From the NCBI GenBank assembly GCA_002369155.1, contig DFEM01000028.1, forward strand, positions 1 through 24,610: a stretch of DNA of 24,610 nucleotides, written 5' to 3'. Each line of letters starts with the position of its first letter. The stretch's first letter is position 1. The position numbers were made by a program, and so were the translations under genes. Below are positions 15,289 through 21,970 of the stretch, in pieces. The notes beneath the pieces are model-generated. The model made no database searches, was not told the DNA's origin, and worked only from the letters and a program-made list of their open reading frames with translations. This stretch comes from Lachnospiraceae bacterium UBA3802 (GTDB lineage Bacteria > Bacillota > Clostridia > Lachnospirales > Lachnospiraceae).

Positions 15289-16935
15289 TTATTCGTTGTC
15301 TTTTGTGGTAGCTATCATATCTGCGATACACCAGTGAGGGTTGTCGACATTGTCATCCGAATCGTCAATATAAACAAAGAAGATGGTCGAGTCGAAATCG
15401 TTGGAGATTCGTTCCTTGGTTCTCGTAAGAATCATGTTCTTTGAGAAGGCGATGTGAAGCGAGTAGCAGATATCGGAGTATTCACAATAATTATCCACAA
15501 CAACATTTGTATATTTGGGATCGTCAAATGTATGAGCGGATGTAAATGTGATGTCTACGCCCGTTGCCCATTGTTTTGCCATATTCCAGTAGTCCGAATC
15601 CTTGATTAGGAAGGACTGAACAGTTGCAAGACCGTGATTTGCACCGCTTAAATCGGAGGTGTTGAAATCTTCGTAGGTCTGAATCATCGAAAGGGCTTCA
15701 TTTTTCCTGTCATCGCTTAATGTTGCGGAAGCGGAAGAGTAAGAAGCGCGAATTTTATTGCCGTTTATTTCAATGGGTACTTCTTCGCCTGCGGCATTTA
15801 AAACCTTGATAGAAGAGCCGCTTACCACATTTTCGACTTTGTATTCAACGTATGAAGGCATATCCACGTATTTTGACACATAGGCAAATTCGGGAATTTC
15901 TTCAACATTGCCTGTCATGTAATCATCGCTTACGTGAAGACCGTCGATAACGGGTGAATATCCTTCGGGAACCGAGAAGGTGTAATTTACGACATCTATG
16001 CTGCATACCGGTTCAATGGTATCCACGGCCCAATCCATAATTGTGAGGATGGCAAAAATCTTTGTCTGGCTTACAGCCTTAAGTGTAACCTTGGCAACCG
16101 TTTCTCCGTCAGAGGTGATATTGTAAACGGGAGCTTCGGTAATATAGCTTGTCGGATCTTTTTCAAAACTGAAAGAAGTATGGGATTCGAGTGTTTCTAT
16201 ATAATTCTCAAGCAGTGCATCGCTGTTAGCGAATGTTAAATCAAGACCTTTGAAAGTAAAGTCGTCGGGAGTAAACGAACCGGTTTTGACTTTGTCTTCA
16301 AACTCGTTAATGTATGAAGCCATGAAGTTTTCGGACTGAGAGTTTTCATACTTTTTAAGACATGCGTCCGTATACTTTAAAAATGCAAAAGATAAAACAA
16401 GCAGAATAACCGTATATATCGCAAGTCCTATCCAAAAGACCGGAGATTTCTTTTTCTTTTGGGCCTGGTGAGATGTTCTCTTTGCACCTGAAGAATTGCT
16501 TCTTGAAGCACTGTGGCTTTGACTTCTTCTCTCTGTCTCGATTGCATCTCTTGCTGCAACTCTTTTGGAAGCCTGATTCCTTCCTGAAGGAGAAGCACCC
16601 TGTCGTCTTTGGGATTCCGAATTTGAAGTATTTGTTCGTCTTGAAGCTTCTTTTTCGGAAGAAGGTCTGCTTTCGGATGTTCTTCTTACGGGTCTTTCTT
16701 CTGCGAAAGTTCTGCCCTCGGTTGTTCTCTTAACGGGTCTTTCTTCTGATGTTTTTCTTACAGGTCTTTCATTTGAAGATGCTCTGTTTTCCGATGTTCT
16801 TTTTACGCTTCCTTCGTCAGAGGATACTCTGCGCTCTCCCGAATTGTTTCTTTCCTCGCGAAGCTTTCTCATACGCTCGTTGGCGAGTTCTCTCATGGAG
16901 GGCTGACGGTTTTGCTGATTATTTTCGTTTGCCAT
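15289..16935 (-). CDS. Uncharacterised bitopic envelope protein with Arg/Ser/Glu-rich cytoplasmic tail
   Basis: This encodes 548 residues that I do not recognise. Residues 1-160 are disordered and highly charged, with ERPV(R/K)(R/K)TSE-like repeats around 58-95, and are presumably cytoplasmic. A single membrane segment lies at about 163-186 (FWIGLAIYTVILLVLSFAFL), preceded by KKKK, which sets the N-in orientation. The remaining 360 residues are outside and mixed alpha/beta, with a VPEGYSPVIDGLHVSD stretch around 320 that looks like a beta-hairpin. No catalytic motif is apparent. It lies 12 bases after the phosphodiester glycosidase-like gene and 13 bases before GtrA. By position it may be a scaffold or accessory factor for envelope glycan modification. 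Confidence 0.75.
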   Translation of the reverse strand: MANENNQQNRQPSMRELANERMRKLREERNNSGERRVSSDEGSVKRTSENRASSNERPVRKTSEERPVKRTTEGRTFAEERPVRRTSESRPSSEKEASRRTNTSNSESQRRQGASPSGRNQASKRVAARDAIETERRSQSHSASRSNSSGAKRTSHQAQKKKKSPVFWIGLAIYTVILLVLSFAFLKYTDACLKKYENSQSENFMASYINEFEDKVKTGSFTPDDFTFKGLDLTFANSDALLENYIETLESHTSFSFEKDPTSYITEAPVYNITSDGETVAKVTLKAVSQTKIFAILTIMDWAVDTIEPVCSIDVVNYTFSVPEGYSPVIDGLHVSDDYMTGNVEEIPEFAYVSKYVDMPSYVEYKVENVVSGSSIKVLNAAGEEVPIEINGNKIRASYSSASATLSDDRKNEALSMIQTYEDFNTSDLSGANHGLATVQSFLIKDSDYWNMAKQWATGVDITFTSAHTFDDPKYTNVVVDNYCEYSDICYSLHIAFSKNMILTRTKERISNDFDSTIFFVYIDDSDDNVDNPHWCIADMIATTKDNE

Positions 16936-16947
16936 TTCGCTTCCTCC

Positions 16948-18048
16948 TTAGTTCTTGGGCATTACCGCAAAAGCTGTCGGTAATTTCCATGATGAATTCT
17001 TGTAATAGAAGGTTACGCTCGACATTTCATAAGCACCGTTATAAACCATGGAAGATGAACTTCCGCCGTCGAGATTGGCAGCATTTATTGCGCCGTATTC
17101 CTGCATGATACCGATAAGATCGGAGGCGGTTGCACCAAGATGGCCGCTCGCACCTCTGCCGTCGGTTACGAGGAAAAGAACTGCACCGTCGGCACGCTGA
17201 CCGATGGCGGTTCTGGGATTGGCACCCGAACCTGTTCCGTTAAGTACACGTGCTTCGCCGTTGGAAATAAGCGAAACAAAATGATTATTCGAATCGGAGG
17301 ATTCTTCCTGGAAGCAATGTGCATCCCTGATTCCTTCGGTTTTTACATAGTTTTCAAAATCGGCACTCGACATTCCGGTGAGATCTTTGATGATTAAAAT
17401 ATTGTCATTGTTGAATCCGATCATATAAAGTCCTGTAAGTCCCGAAGGCTGATTGTATGTAATCTGACCGTTTTCAACCACGACACCGAGAGGCTGACCG
17501 CCTTTGTTGCCCACGGATACGTAAATACCTGCATTTACGCCGCCGATGGCACCGCGGTCGCTTATAATCTCATCGAGGTTTTTACCGTACTCGCCCCAGG
17601 AACCGTTCTGGCTTGTTGTGGCCATTACTACCTGAGAGGGATCCTTGATAATCATCATCTTGGCAAAGAAAGTACGACCGGAAATCTCCTCGATTCTGAT
17701 TCCGTTTTCGTCGAATTCTTCATCCGCATAGGGATTGCTTTCGCCCGACTCCGGATTATCGTCGCTTGGATTTATGGAGATGAGGGAAGTATCGACGGTT
17801 GTGTCGACTTTTTCCATCGAGTTCATATCAACGATTTTTTGAATTTCTTCATCGCTGCACACCCAGTTTGCGAGGAACTTAAGCTGTCCCGTCTCAAGAA
17901 TGGTGGTAATGAAAAGTGTTCTTGCCGCTTCCGAAGGCCCGTTACAGCACTTTTGAAGCATGATGTAAAAAGTTCCCAAAAATATTATCAGTGTTACAAG
18001 GATTACAAGCCCTGCTTTGCCTGCAATACCCAGAATTTTTTTAAGCAT
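16948..18048 (-). CDS. Phosphodiester glycosidase family protein (NAGPA/DUF2233-like)
   Basis: This encodes 366 residues. One N-terminal membrane segment (about 11-32) anchors the protein outside the cell. Residues about 30-120 are an acidic linker region. The NAGPA domain occupies about 125-366, with INAG-like GVNAGIYV, the arginine-bearing NPRTAIGQRADG, and LDGGSSSSMVYNG. The family includes the mammalian uncovering enzyme that cleaves GlcNAc-1-phosphodiesters. Bacterial members are thought to act on phosphodiester-linked glycans such as teichoic-type polymers. The true substrate here is unknown. An ATG with GGAGG 11 bases upstream follows the GT2-GtrA gene by 30 bases. Confidence 0.9.
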   Translation of the reverse strand: MLKKILGIAGKAGLVILVTLIIFLGTFYIMLQKCCNGPSEAARTLFITTILETGQLKFLANWVCSDEEIQKIVDMNSMEKVDTTVDTSLISINPSDDNPESGESNPYADEEFDENGIRIEEISGRTFFAKMMIIKDPSQVVMATTSQNGSWGEYGKNLDEIISDRGAIGGVNAGIYVSVGNKGGQPLGVVVENGQITYNQPSGLTGLYMIGFNNDNILIIKDLTGMSSADFENYVKTEGIRDAHCFQEESSDSNNHFVSLISNGEARVLNGTGSGANPRTAIGQRADGAVLFLVTDGRGASGHLGATASDLIGIMQEYGAINAANLDGGSSSSMVYNGAYEMSSVTFYYKNSSWKLPTAFAVMPKN

Positions 18049-18078
18049 GAAAAATAAAACCTCCGAATATGTGTAACT

Positions 18079-19158
18079 TTATTTTTTCTTCTTTGTGGCG
18101 AAAACCCAGGTCTGCTGAATTCTGAAACTTAAGAAGAAAAGGAATGTGTCTACGACAATTTTAATGAGTGTATCAAAGAGACTTCCGTCGCTTAATTTGA
18201 AAATAATTGTCGAGAACAGATATACAAGACCCGTTGAAGCCGCGAGCTGACATACACAGAGAATGTAGTAACGAAGCATCGTAGAGCCGAATTTTTCTTT
18301 TGATTTGAAAACAACTTTTCTGTTTAAAGAGAAGTTTACAAACGAACTGATTATACGTGCAATCGCTTCTGCAAGGATAATTCTTAACTCATTCGAAAAA
18401 CCGAGCCTTCCGAAGATGATGTTTAACAAAGTAAACAGCGATACATCAACGAGAGTGGAAGCGAGTGAACTTGCGATATATTTGATAATCACGCCGTAAA
18501 TACGAATCGAATCGCGGATCGGTCTGAAATGCGAAGTCTGATTTTCTTCTATATATACAGTGTTGATTACGGTTTCCTTAAATTCGATTCCCGCCTGCTT
18601 TACGGCAAAGAGCTGGTTTGTTTCATATTCATATCTGTCGCCGTCAATCTGGAGCATTAAAGGAAGATGCTCAAAAGGAATCGCACGAAGCCCGGTCTGG
18701 GTATCGCTTACTTTAATTCCGCATAAAAGTCTGAAAACGGTTCTTGTGATTTTGTTTCCGAATCTGGATCTTGCGGGAACATTTTCATCATTGAAATTAC
18801 GAACACCCATAACGAATGCATGGGGATTCTCTTCGAGAAGCTCGATACATTTTTTTACATCCACGGCGAGATGCTGTCCGTCGCCGTCAACCGTAATTAC
18901 GTTTGGTTTATTCGGTCTGTTGTTTAAAATGTATTCAAAAGCCGTCTTCATGGCACGGCCTTTGCCTTTGTTTACTTCATGAACAAGCACCGTTACGCCT
19001 GAAAAGTATTTTGCTTCTTCAAATCGCTTCTTAAATTCGTCCTTGCTGCCGTCGTCCACGAGGATGATATCATCAAAACCCACGTCAACAAGGCTTTGCA
19101 CTGTCGATATTATTTTTTCATCCGGGTTTAAACTCGGAATAATAACTGTAGCGTTCAT
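18079..19158 (-). CDS. GT2 glycosyltransferase fused to a GtrA domain
   Basis: This encodes 359 residues. The N-terminal GT-A domain (1-215) has LVDDGS at 33-38, the nucleotide-sugar DGDGQH at 91-96 (DxD-type D91 and D93), and SDTQTGLRAIP with the QTG motif of polyprenyl-phosphate glycosyltransferases. The C-terminal 225-355 is a four-segment GtrA domain (NRKVVFKSK, ending with QQTWVF). Such fusions probably transfer a sugar to undecaprenyl phosphate and help flip it outward. It lies 21 bases after the PAP2 gene. The sugar is not deducible from sequence. Confidence 0.92.
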   Translation of the reverse strand: MNATVIIPSLNPDEKIISTVQSLVDVGFDDIILVDDGSKDEFKKRFEEAKYFSGVTVLVHEVNKGKGRAMKTAFEYILNNRPNKPNVITVDGDGQHLAVDVKKCIELLEENPHAFVMGVRNFNDENVPARSRFGNKITRTVFRLLCGIKVSDTQTGLRAIPFEHLPLMLQIDGDRYEYETNQLFAVKQAGIEFKETVINTVYIEENQTSHFRPIRDSIRIYGVIIKYIASSLASTLVDVSLFTLLNIIFGRLGFSNELRIILAEAIARIISSFVNFSLNRKVVFKSKEKFGSTMLRYYILCVCQLAASTGLVYLFSTIIFKLSDGSLFDTLIKIVVDTFLFFLSFRIQQTWVFATKKKK

Positions 19159-19179
19159 TGCTAAATCCTTTTGGTCAAA

Positions 19180-19776
19180 TTAATCTTCTGCTTTAACGTC
19201 CTCGGTCTTCGTTTCTTCGACCTTAACTTTCTTTGGATGCTTTTCCTGCCATTTTTTAATCACAAACTCACCGATAAGGCAAGCCAGAATACCAAGTGCG
19301 ACACCTGAGATTGCGCCTGCAATAACATCGGTGGGGTAGTGTATGCCCACGTAAAGTCTTGAAAGACTTATAAGAAATGCCATGACAAGCGTCGGGATGG
19401 AAATCTTTTTGGGAAGCTTTAAAAGATAAGCTGTGGCTGCCGCAAACGACGAGCCCGTATGGCCCGAAGGGAAAGAAGCATCCGTCGCATGTTTTATGAT
19501 ACATTCAAGGCCGGCTATGATTTCATAAGGCCTGAGTCTTCCGATGATGTTTTTAAGCAGGGCATTGTTTACGATTACGGAGAAAAGAAGCGCAACCAAA
19601 GCAAAAATTCCCGCTTTTCTCGTCTTTTTAAAAATACAGAGAATAAGAGAGAGACCAATCCAAAAATATCCGTTGTCTCCCAAATGAGTGATAAATTTAA
19701 AAATACTGTCGCAAACAGGGTTCCTGAGAGTTTCCTGAATCCACAAAAGAATCATGGCATCGAAATTTAATATCAT
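19180..19776 (-). CDS. PAP2 family phosphatase (undecaprenyl-PP phosphatase-like)
   Basis: This encodes 198 residues from the ATG at 19776, which has an ACGAGG ribosome site. An in-frame TTG ten codons upstream lies at or before the predicted start site near 19803, so it is rejected. All three PAP2 motifs are present: KNIIGRLRP, PSGHT, and SRLYVGIHYPTDV. The protein has five to six membrane segments and a Lys/Glu-rich tail. It removes phosphate from lipid pyrophosphates or related lipids, plausibly undecaprenyl pyrophosphate recycling at the outer membrane face. It is the first gene of the five-gene envelope run, which fits lipid-carrier recycling. Confidence 0.9.
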   Translation of the reverse strand: MILNFDAMILLWIQETLRNPVCDSIFKFITHLGDNGYFWIGLSLILCIFKKTRKAGIFALVALLFSVIVNNALLKNIIGRLRPYEIIAGLECIIKHATDASFPSGHTGSSFAAATAYLLKLPKKISIPTLVMAFLISLSRLYVGIHYPTDVIAGAISGVALGILACLIGEFVIKKWQEKHPKKVKVEETKTEDVKAED

Positions 19777-19809
19777 AAAAGACCTCGTTTTTTTTACATA
19801 ATCCAATAA

Positions 19810-19838
19810 ATTATATCAAAATAAGGAAACGATTACAA
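19810..19838 (-). promoter_or_regulatory. Promoter of the five-gene envelope run
   Basis: On the minus strand, TTGTAA at 19833-19838, an exact 17-base spacer and a perfect TATAAT at 19810-19815. The start site would be near 19803, about 27 bases before the PAP2 ATG. It stands back to back with the divergent promoter of the YgjP-like gene. Confidence 0.75.
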
Positions 19839-19865
19839 CACACCCCACAAATAAGAACCAATCTG

Positions 19866-19874
19866 TGCTATAAT
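19866..19874 (+). promoter_or_regulatory. Extended -10 promoter of the YgjP-like metallopeptidase gene
   Basis: TGCTATAAT at 19866-19874, a perfect extended -10 with no good -35. The start site would be near 19881. A GACG-ATTAAA-CGTC dyad at 19889-19902 lies in the leader. Confidence 0.6.
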
Positions 19875-19916
19875 ATTCAAGGGAAAAAGACGATTAAACG
19901 TCAAACGGAAAAAGAT

Positions 19917-20474
19917 ATGAGAGTCGAATACAAAATCATAAGAAGTTCGCGAAAAACCATGGCCATCGAGATTAAGCCCGACGGAAGAGTGTATGTGAGA
20001 ATCCCGAACAGGATCTCAGACAGACAGGCCAGAAACTTCGTAGAGAGCAAGGCGGACTGGTTAAAAAAGAACCTCGAAAAGATTGAATTAAGAAATGAAG
20101 AAAAAGGCGAAGTCGAACCCTTCAGCGAGACCGAGCTTAAAATAATAAAGAAAAAAGCCAAACGTGAGATACCGATTCTGGTGGATTATTATGCACCGAT
20201 AATCGGGGTGACCTACAATCACATATCGATAAGGGCGCAAAGGACTCTTTGGGGGAGCTGTACGGCTGAAGGCAACCTTAACTTTAACTGCCTGCTGGTG
20301 CTTCTTCCGGAGAGAGTCATGAGATATGTTGTAGTGCATGAACTTTGTCACAGAAAAGAGATGAATCATTCGAAAAGATTCTGGAGCGAAGTATCGAAAA
20401 TTCTCCCCGACTATAAAGAGCTCAGGAAACAGCTTAAAGATAACGGAAATATATACCTTGAAAGGCTCGGATAG
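19917..20474 (+). CDS. YgjP-like metallopeptidase domain protein (DUF45/WLM-type)
   Basis: This encodes 185 residues with no signal peptide. The zinc site is HELCH at 141-145 with the third ligand H151 (HExxHx5H), inside VVVHELCHRKEMNHSKRFW. The upstream RTLWGSC motif and the LLPERVMRYVV helix are family hallmarks. Proteins of this family are probable cytosolic metallopeptidases whose substrates are mostly unknown. The start has a weak GGA ribosome site. The ORF ends at a TAG directly followed by a long interrupted hairpin (20475-20512). Confidence 0.88.
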   Translation: MRVEYKIIRSSRKTMAIEIKPDGRVYVRIPNRISDRQARNFVESKADWLKKNLEKIELRNEEKGEVEPFSETELKIIKKKAKREIPILVDYYAPIIGVTYNHISIRAQRTLWGSCTAEGNLNFNCLLVLLPERVMRYVVVHELCHRKEMNHSKRFWSEVSKILPDYKELRKQLKDNGNIYLERLG

Positions 20475-20520
20475 AGACTAAAAAGTGACAAATCGGCACT
20501 GTTTTGGAGTCTGATTTATC
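20470..20520 (+). other. Interrupted hairpin at the end of the YgjP-like gene
   Basis: GATA/TATC, AGACTAAAA and AGTG (5' side, 20470-20487) pair with CACT, TTTT and AGTCT (3' side, from 20497), around a nine-base loop. One-base (20501) and two-base (20506-20507) bulges interrupt it. No U-run follows directly, so it is a weak terminator candidate. The gap 20475-20679 otherwise holds the hup promoter. Confidence 0.45.
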
Positions 20521-20590
20521 AAAAATACTGAAAAATCACTATATTATGTGGTAAAAGTATGAAAAAATGCGCATATTTAGGCATTTTACC

Positions 20591-20619
20591 TTGACAAATG
20601 ACCGAAAAACCACTATAAA
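20591..20619 (+). promoter_or_regulatory. Strong promoter of hup
   Basis: TTGACA at 20591-20596, an exact 17-base spacer and TATAAA at 20614-20619. A dyad CACTAT-N7-ATAGTG (20611-20616 and 20624-20629) overlaps the -10 and start region. An AGGAGG ribosome site lies before the ATG at 20680. Confidence 0.85.
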
Positions 20620-20679
20620 TAGTATAGTGCTAAACAAAGCACGGCAAAATTGTAAAAAATGGTATAGGAGGAGTTCATA

Positions 20680-20964
20680 ATGAACAAGACAGAATTAGTT
20701 GCAGCTATGGCTGACAAGGCTGGTTTATCAAAGAAAGATGCTGACAAGGCTCTCGCTGCTTTTATCGACGTAGTTGGTACAGAGTTAACAAAGAAGGGTG
20801 GAAAGGTTCAGTTAGTTGGATTCGGTACATTCGAAGTTGCTGAAAGAGCTGCCAGAACAGGTCTTAATCCTTTAACAAAAGAAAAGATCAAAATCAAAGC
20901 TTCCAAGGCTCCTAAGTTCAAAGCTGGTAAGGCTTTAAAGGACAAAGTTAACAAGAAGAAATAA
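20680..20964 (+). CDS. hup: HU family DNA-binding protein
   Basis: This encodes 94 residues, the normal HU length. The N-terminal helices (MNKTELVAAMADKAGLSKKDA) and the arm signature VGFGTFEV, then R(A)ARTGLNP, are clear. It binds and bends DNA as a dimer and compacts the nucleoid. The codon usage looks more restricted than in its neighbours (many GCT, GGT, AAG), as expected for a highly expressed gene. It has a near-consensus promoter, AGGAGG ribosome site and its own terminator, so it is largely a separate transcription unit at the head of the rqcP-ftsH block. Confidence 0.97.
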   Translation: MNKTELVAAMADKAGLSKKDADKALAAFIDVVGTELTKKGGKVQLVGFGTFEVAERAARTGLNPLTKEKIKIKASKAPKFKAGKALKDKVNKKK

Positions 20965-20981
20965 TTAACATTTCTACGATA

Positions 20982-21010
20982 AAAGGACAGCTTTTCGGCT
21001 GTCCTTTTTT
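20982..21010 (+). terminator. Rho-independent terminator of hup
   Basis: AAAGGACAGC (20982-20991) pairs with GCTGTCCTTT (20998-21007) with a six-base loop, and a T-run runs to 21011. Some read-through would be needed to supply rqcP, for which no clear promoter is visible. Confidence 0.9.
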
Positions 21011-21016
21011 TGACGA

Positions 21017-21057
21017 AAGATTGAGACTTATCCGAAAAACCGGATAGCGATAATCTT
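21017..21057 (+). other. Hairpin in the rqcP leader
   Basis: AAGATT (21017-21022) pairs with AATCTT (21052-21057), and inner TATCCG (21029-21034) pairs with CGGATA (21041-21046) around AAAAAC. The structure ends two bases before the GGGAG ribosome site of rqcP. Confidence 0.45.
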
Positions 21058-21069
21058 AAGGGAGAAAAT

Positions 21070-21309
21070 ATGAGACTCGACAAATATTTAAAAGTATCAA
21101 GACTTATAAAAAGAAGAACCGTTGCCAACGAGGCATGCGATGCCGGAAGGGTGACCATCAACGATAAGGTTGCCAAAGCATCAACAGATGTTAATATCGG
21201 AGATGTAATCGGAATAAAATTCGGAGAAAAAACGGTTACGGCGAAAGTACTCCGAATTACAGAGACAATTCATAAGGAAGATGCTAAGGATATGTATGAA
21301 CTTATGTAA
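21070..21309 (+). CDS. rqcP: RqcP-like S4-domain RNA-binding protein
   Basis: This encodes 79 residues, almost all one S4 domain: MRLDKYLKVSRLIKRRTVANEACDAG followed by the VTINDKVAKAST and GDVIGIKFG strands. Members (YabO/RqcP, Hsp15-like) bind 50S-nascent chain-tRNA complexes and help RqcH add C-terminal Ala tails to stalled chains. The position downstream of hup and upstream of divIC, tilS, hpt and ftsH matches the yabO locus of Bacillus and supports the RqcP name over Hsp15. It has a good ribosome site, GGGAG, eight bases before ATG. Confidence 0.9.
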   Translation: MRLDKYLKVSRLIKRRTVANEACDAGRVTINDKVAKASTDVNIGDVIGIKFGEKTVTAKVLRITETIHKEDAKDMYELM

Positions 21310-21453
21310 CCCCATACCATATTTTGAGGTTAACATAAGAGCACAATGCATATTTAATAATACATGCCGAAGATGCCCGTAAAATCTACACAAAACGAAT
21401 GTTCGATTTAAAAAATTTTTTTAAAAAAGGTTACATAATTTGCCAAAAAACAT

Positions 21454-21482
21454 TTGACAGTAAAACCCGAAAACAGTAAACT
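21454..21482 (+). promoter_or_regulatory. divIC: Candidate promoter of divIC
   Basis: TTGACA at 21454-21459, a 17-base spacer and TAAACT at 21477-21482. The start site would be near 21489, leaving a leader of about 64 bases before the preferred ATG at 21553. The consensus -35 fits a promoter better than a TTG start codon at the same place. Confidence 0.5.
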
Positions 21483-21552
21483 ATTTATGTCAACTGTGGT
21501 AGACATGGAAGTTAAATCAGTTGATTTATTCGGTTTACAGGGGAAAATTTCG

Positions 21553-21870
21553 ATGAAGTGGTGGCATGTGCCGGCGTACAGAATTCAAAAATTTAAAAAG
21601 AGTTCTTTGATCACTCCGATAGTGGTTTTATTTTTGATAATCGCTTTGGTCGGCGCGGTAAGCATAGGATGTGCTTCCTTAAGAAACAAACAAAGAACTT
21701 ATGACGCCGAGATCGAAAAGTATCAAAACCTTATAGCAGCCGAAGAATTACGAAGCGATGAGATTGCCGAGTACGCAATGTACACCAAGACAACAGCTTA
21801 TTACGAAGAGGTTGCAAGAGAAAAATACAGACTGGTTCACGATAACGAAATATTGTTTGTTACAAAATAG
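21553..21870 (+). CDS. divIC: DivIC/FtsB-like septum formation initiator
   Basis: This encodes 105 residues from the ATG at 21553, which has AGGGG nine bases upstream. In-frame starts further up (TTG 21454, ATG 21487, ATG 21505) would give up to 138 residues but have no ribosome site, and TTG 21454 is part of a -35 box. A short basic cytoplasmic head is followed by one membrane segment (SLITPIVVLFLIIALVGAVSI), an extracytoplasmic coiled coil (NKQRTYDAEIEKYQNLIA) and the C-terminal ARExYxLVxxNEILF motif of the family. The protein works with FtsL and DivIB/FtsQ at the division septum. Its place between rqcP and tilS is the standard divIC position. Confidence 0.83.
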   Translation: MKWWHVPAYRIQKFKKSSLITPIVVLFLIIALVGAVSIGCASLRNKQRTYDAEIEKYQNLIAAEELRSDEIAEYAMYTKTTAYYEEVAREKYRLVHDNEILFVTK

Positions 21871-21878
21871 AACTTAAT

Positions 21879-21908
21879 GGGGCAGTTCAAATGAATTGCC
21901 TCTTTTTT
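21879..21908 (+). terminator. Terminator of divIC
   Basis: GGCAGTTCA (21881-21889) pairs with TGAATTGCC (21892-21900), with one G-U pair. The nominal loop is only two bases, so the inner pair probably opens. A T-run follows at 21901-21908. Confidence 0.85.
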
Positions 21909-21933
21909 ATTCATAAACACGGAAAATGACGGA

Positions 21934-21962
21934 TTGCAGAAACCGTTAGTTTTCGCTAATAT
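21934..21962 (+). promoter_or_regulatory. Promoter of tilS
   Basis: TTGCAG at 21934-21939, an exact 17-base spacer and TAATAT at 21957-21962. The start site would fall at about 21969, one or two bases before the tilS ATG at 21971. Confidence 0.6.
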
Positions 21963-21970
21963 AAGTACAT

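Noticed and set aside
19777..19806. TTG start giving ten extra residues on the PAP2 protein
   Set aside because: The predicted transcription start is near 19803, and the ACGAGG ribosome site serves the ATG at 19776.
21396..21409. CGAATGTTCG as a possible LexA/SOS box before divIC
   Set aside because: The half-sites have two bases between them, while the Gram-positive box needs GAAC-N4-GTTC.
21454..21552. TTG start giving a 138-residue DivIC
   Set aside because: The TTGACA here fits a -35 box, there is no ribosome site before it, and the family is near 100 residues. ATG 21553 has AGGGG. The intermediate ATGs remain possible.
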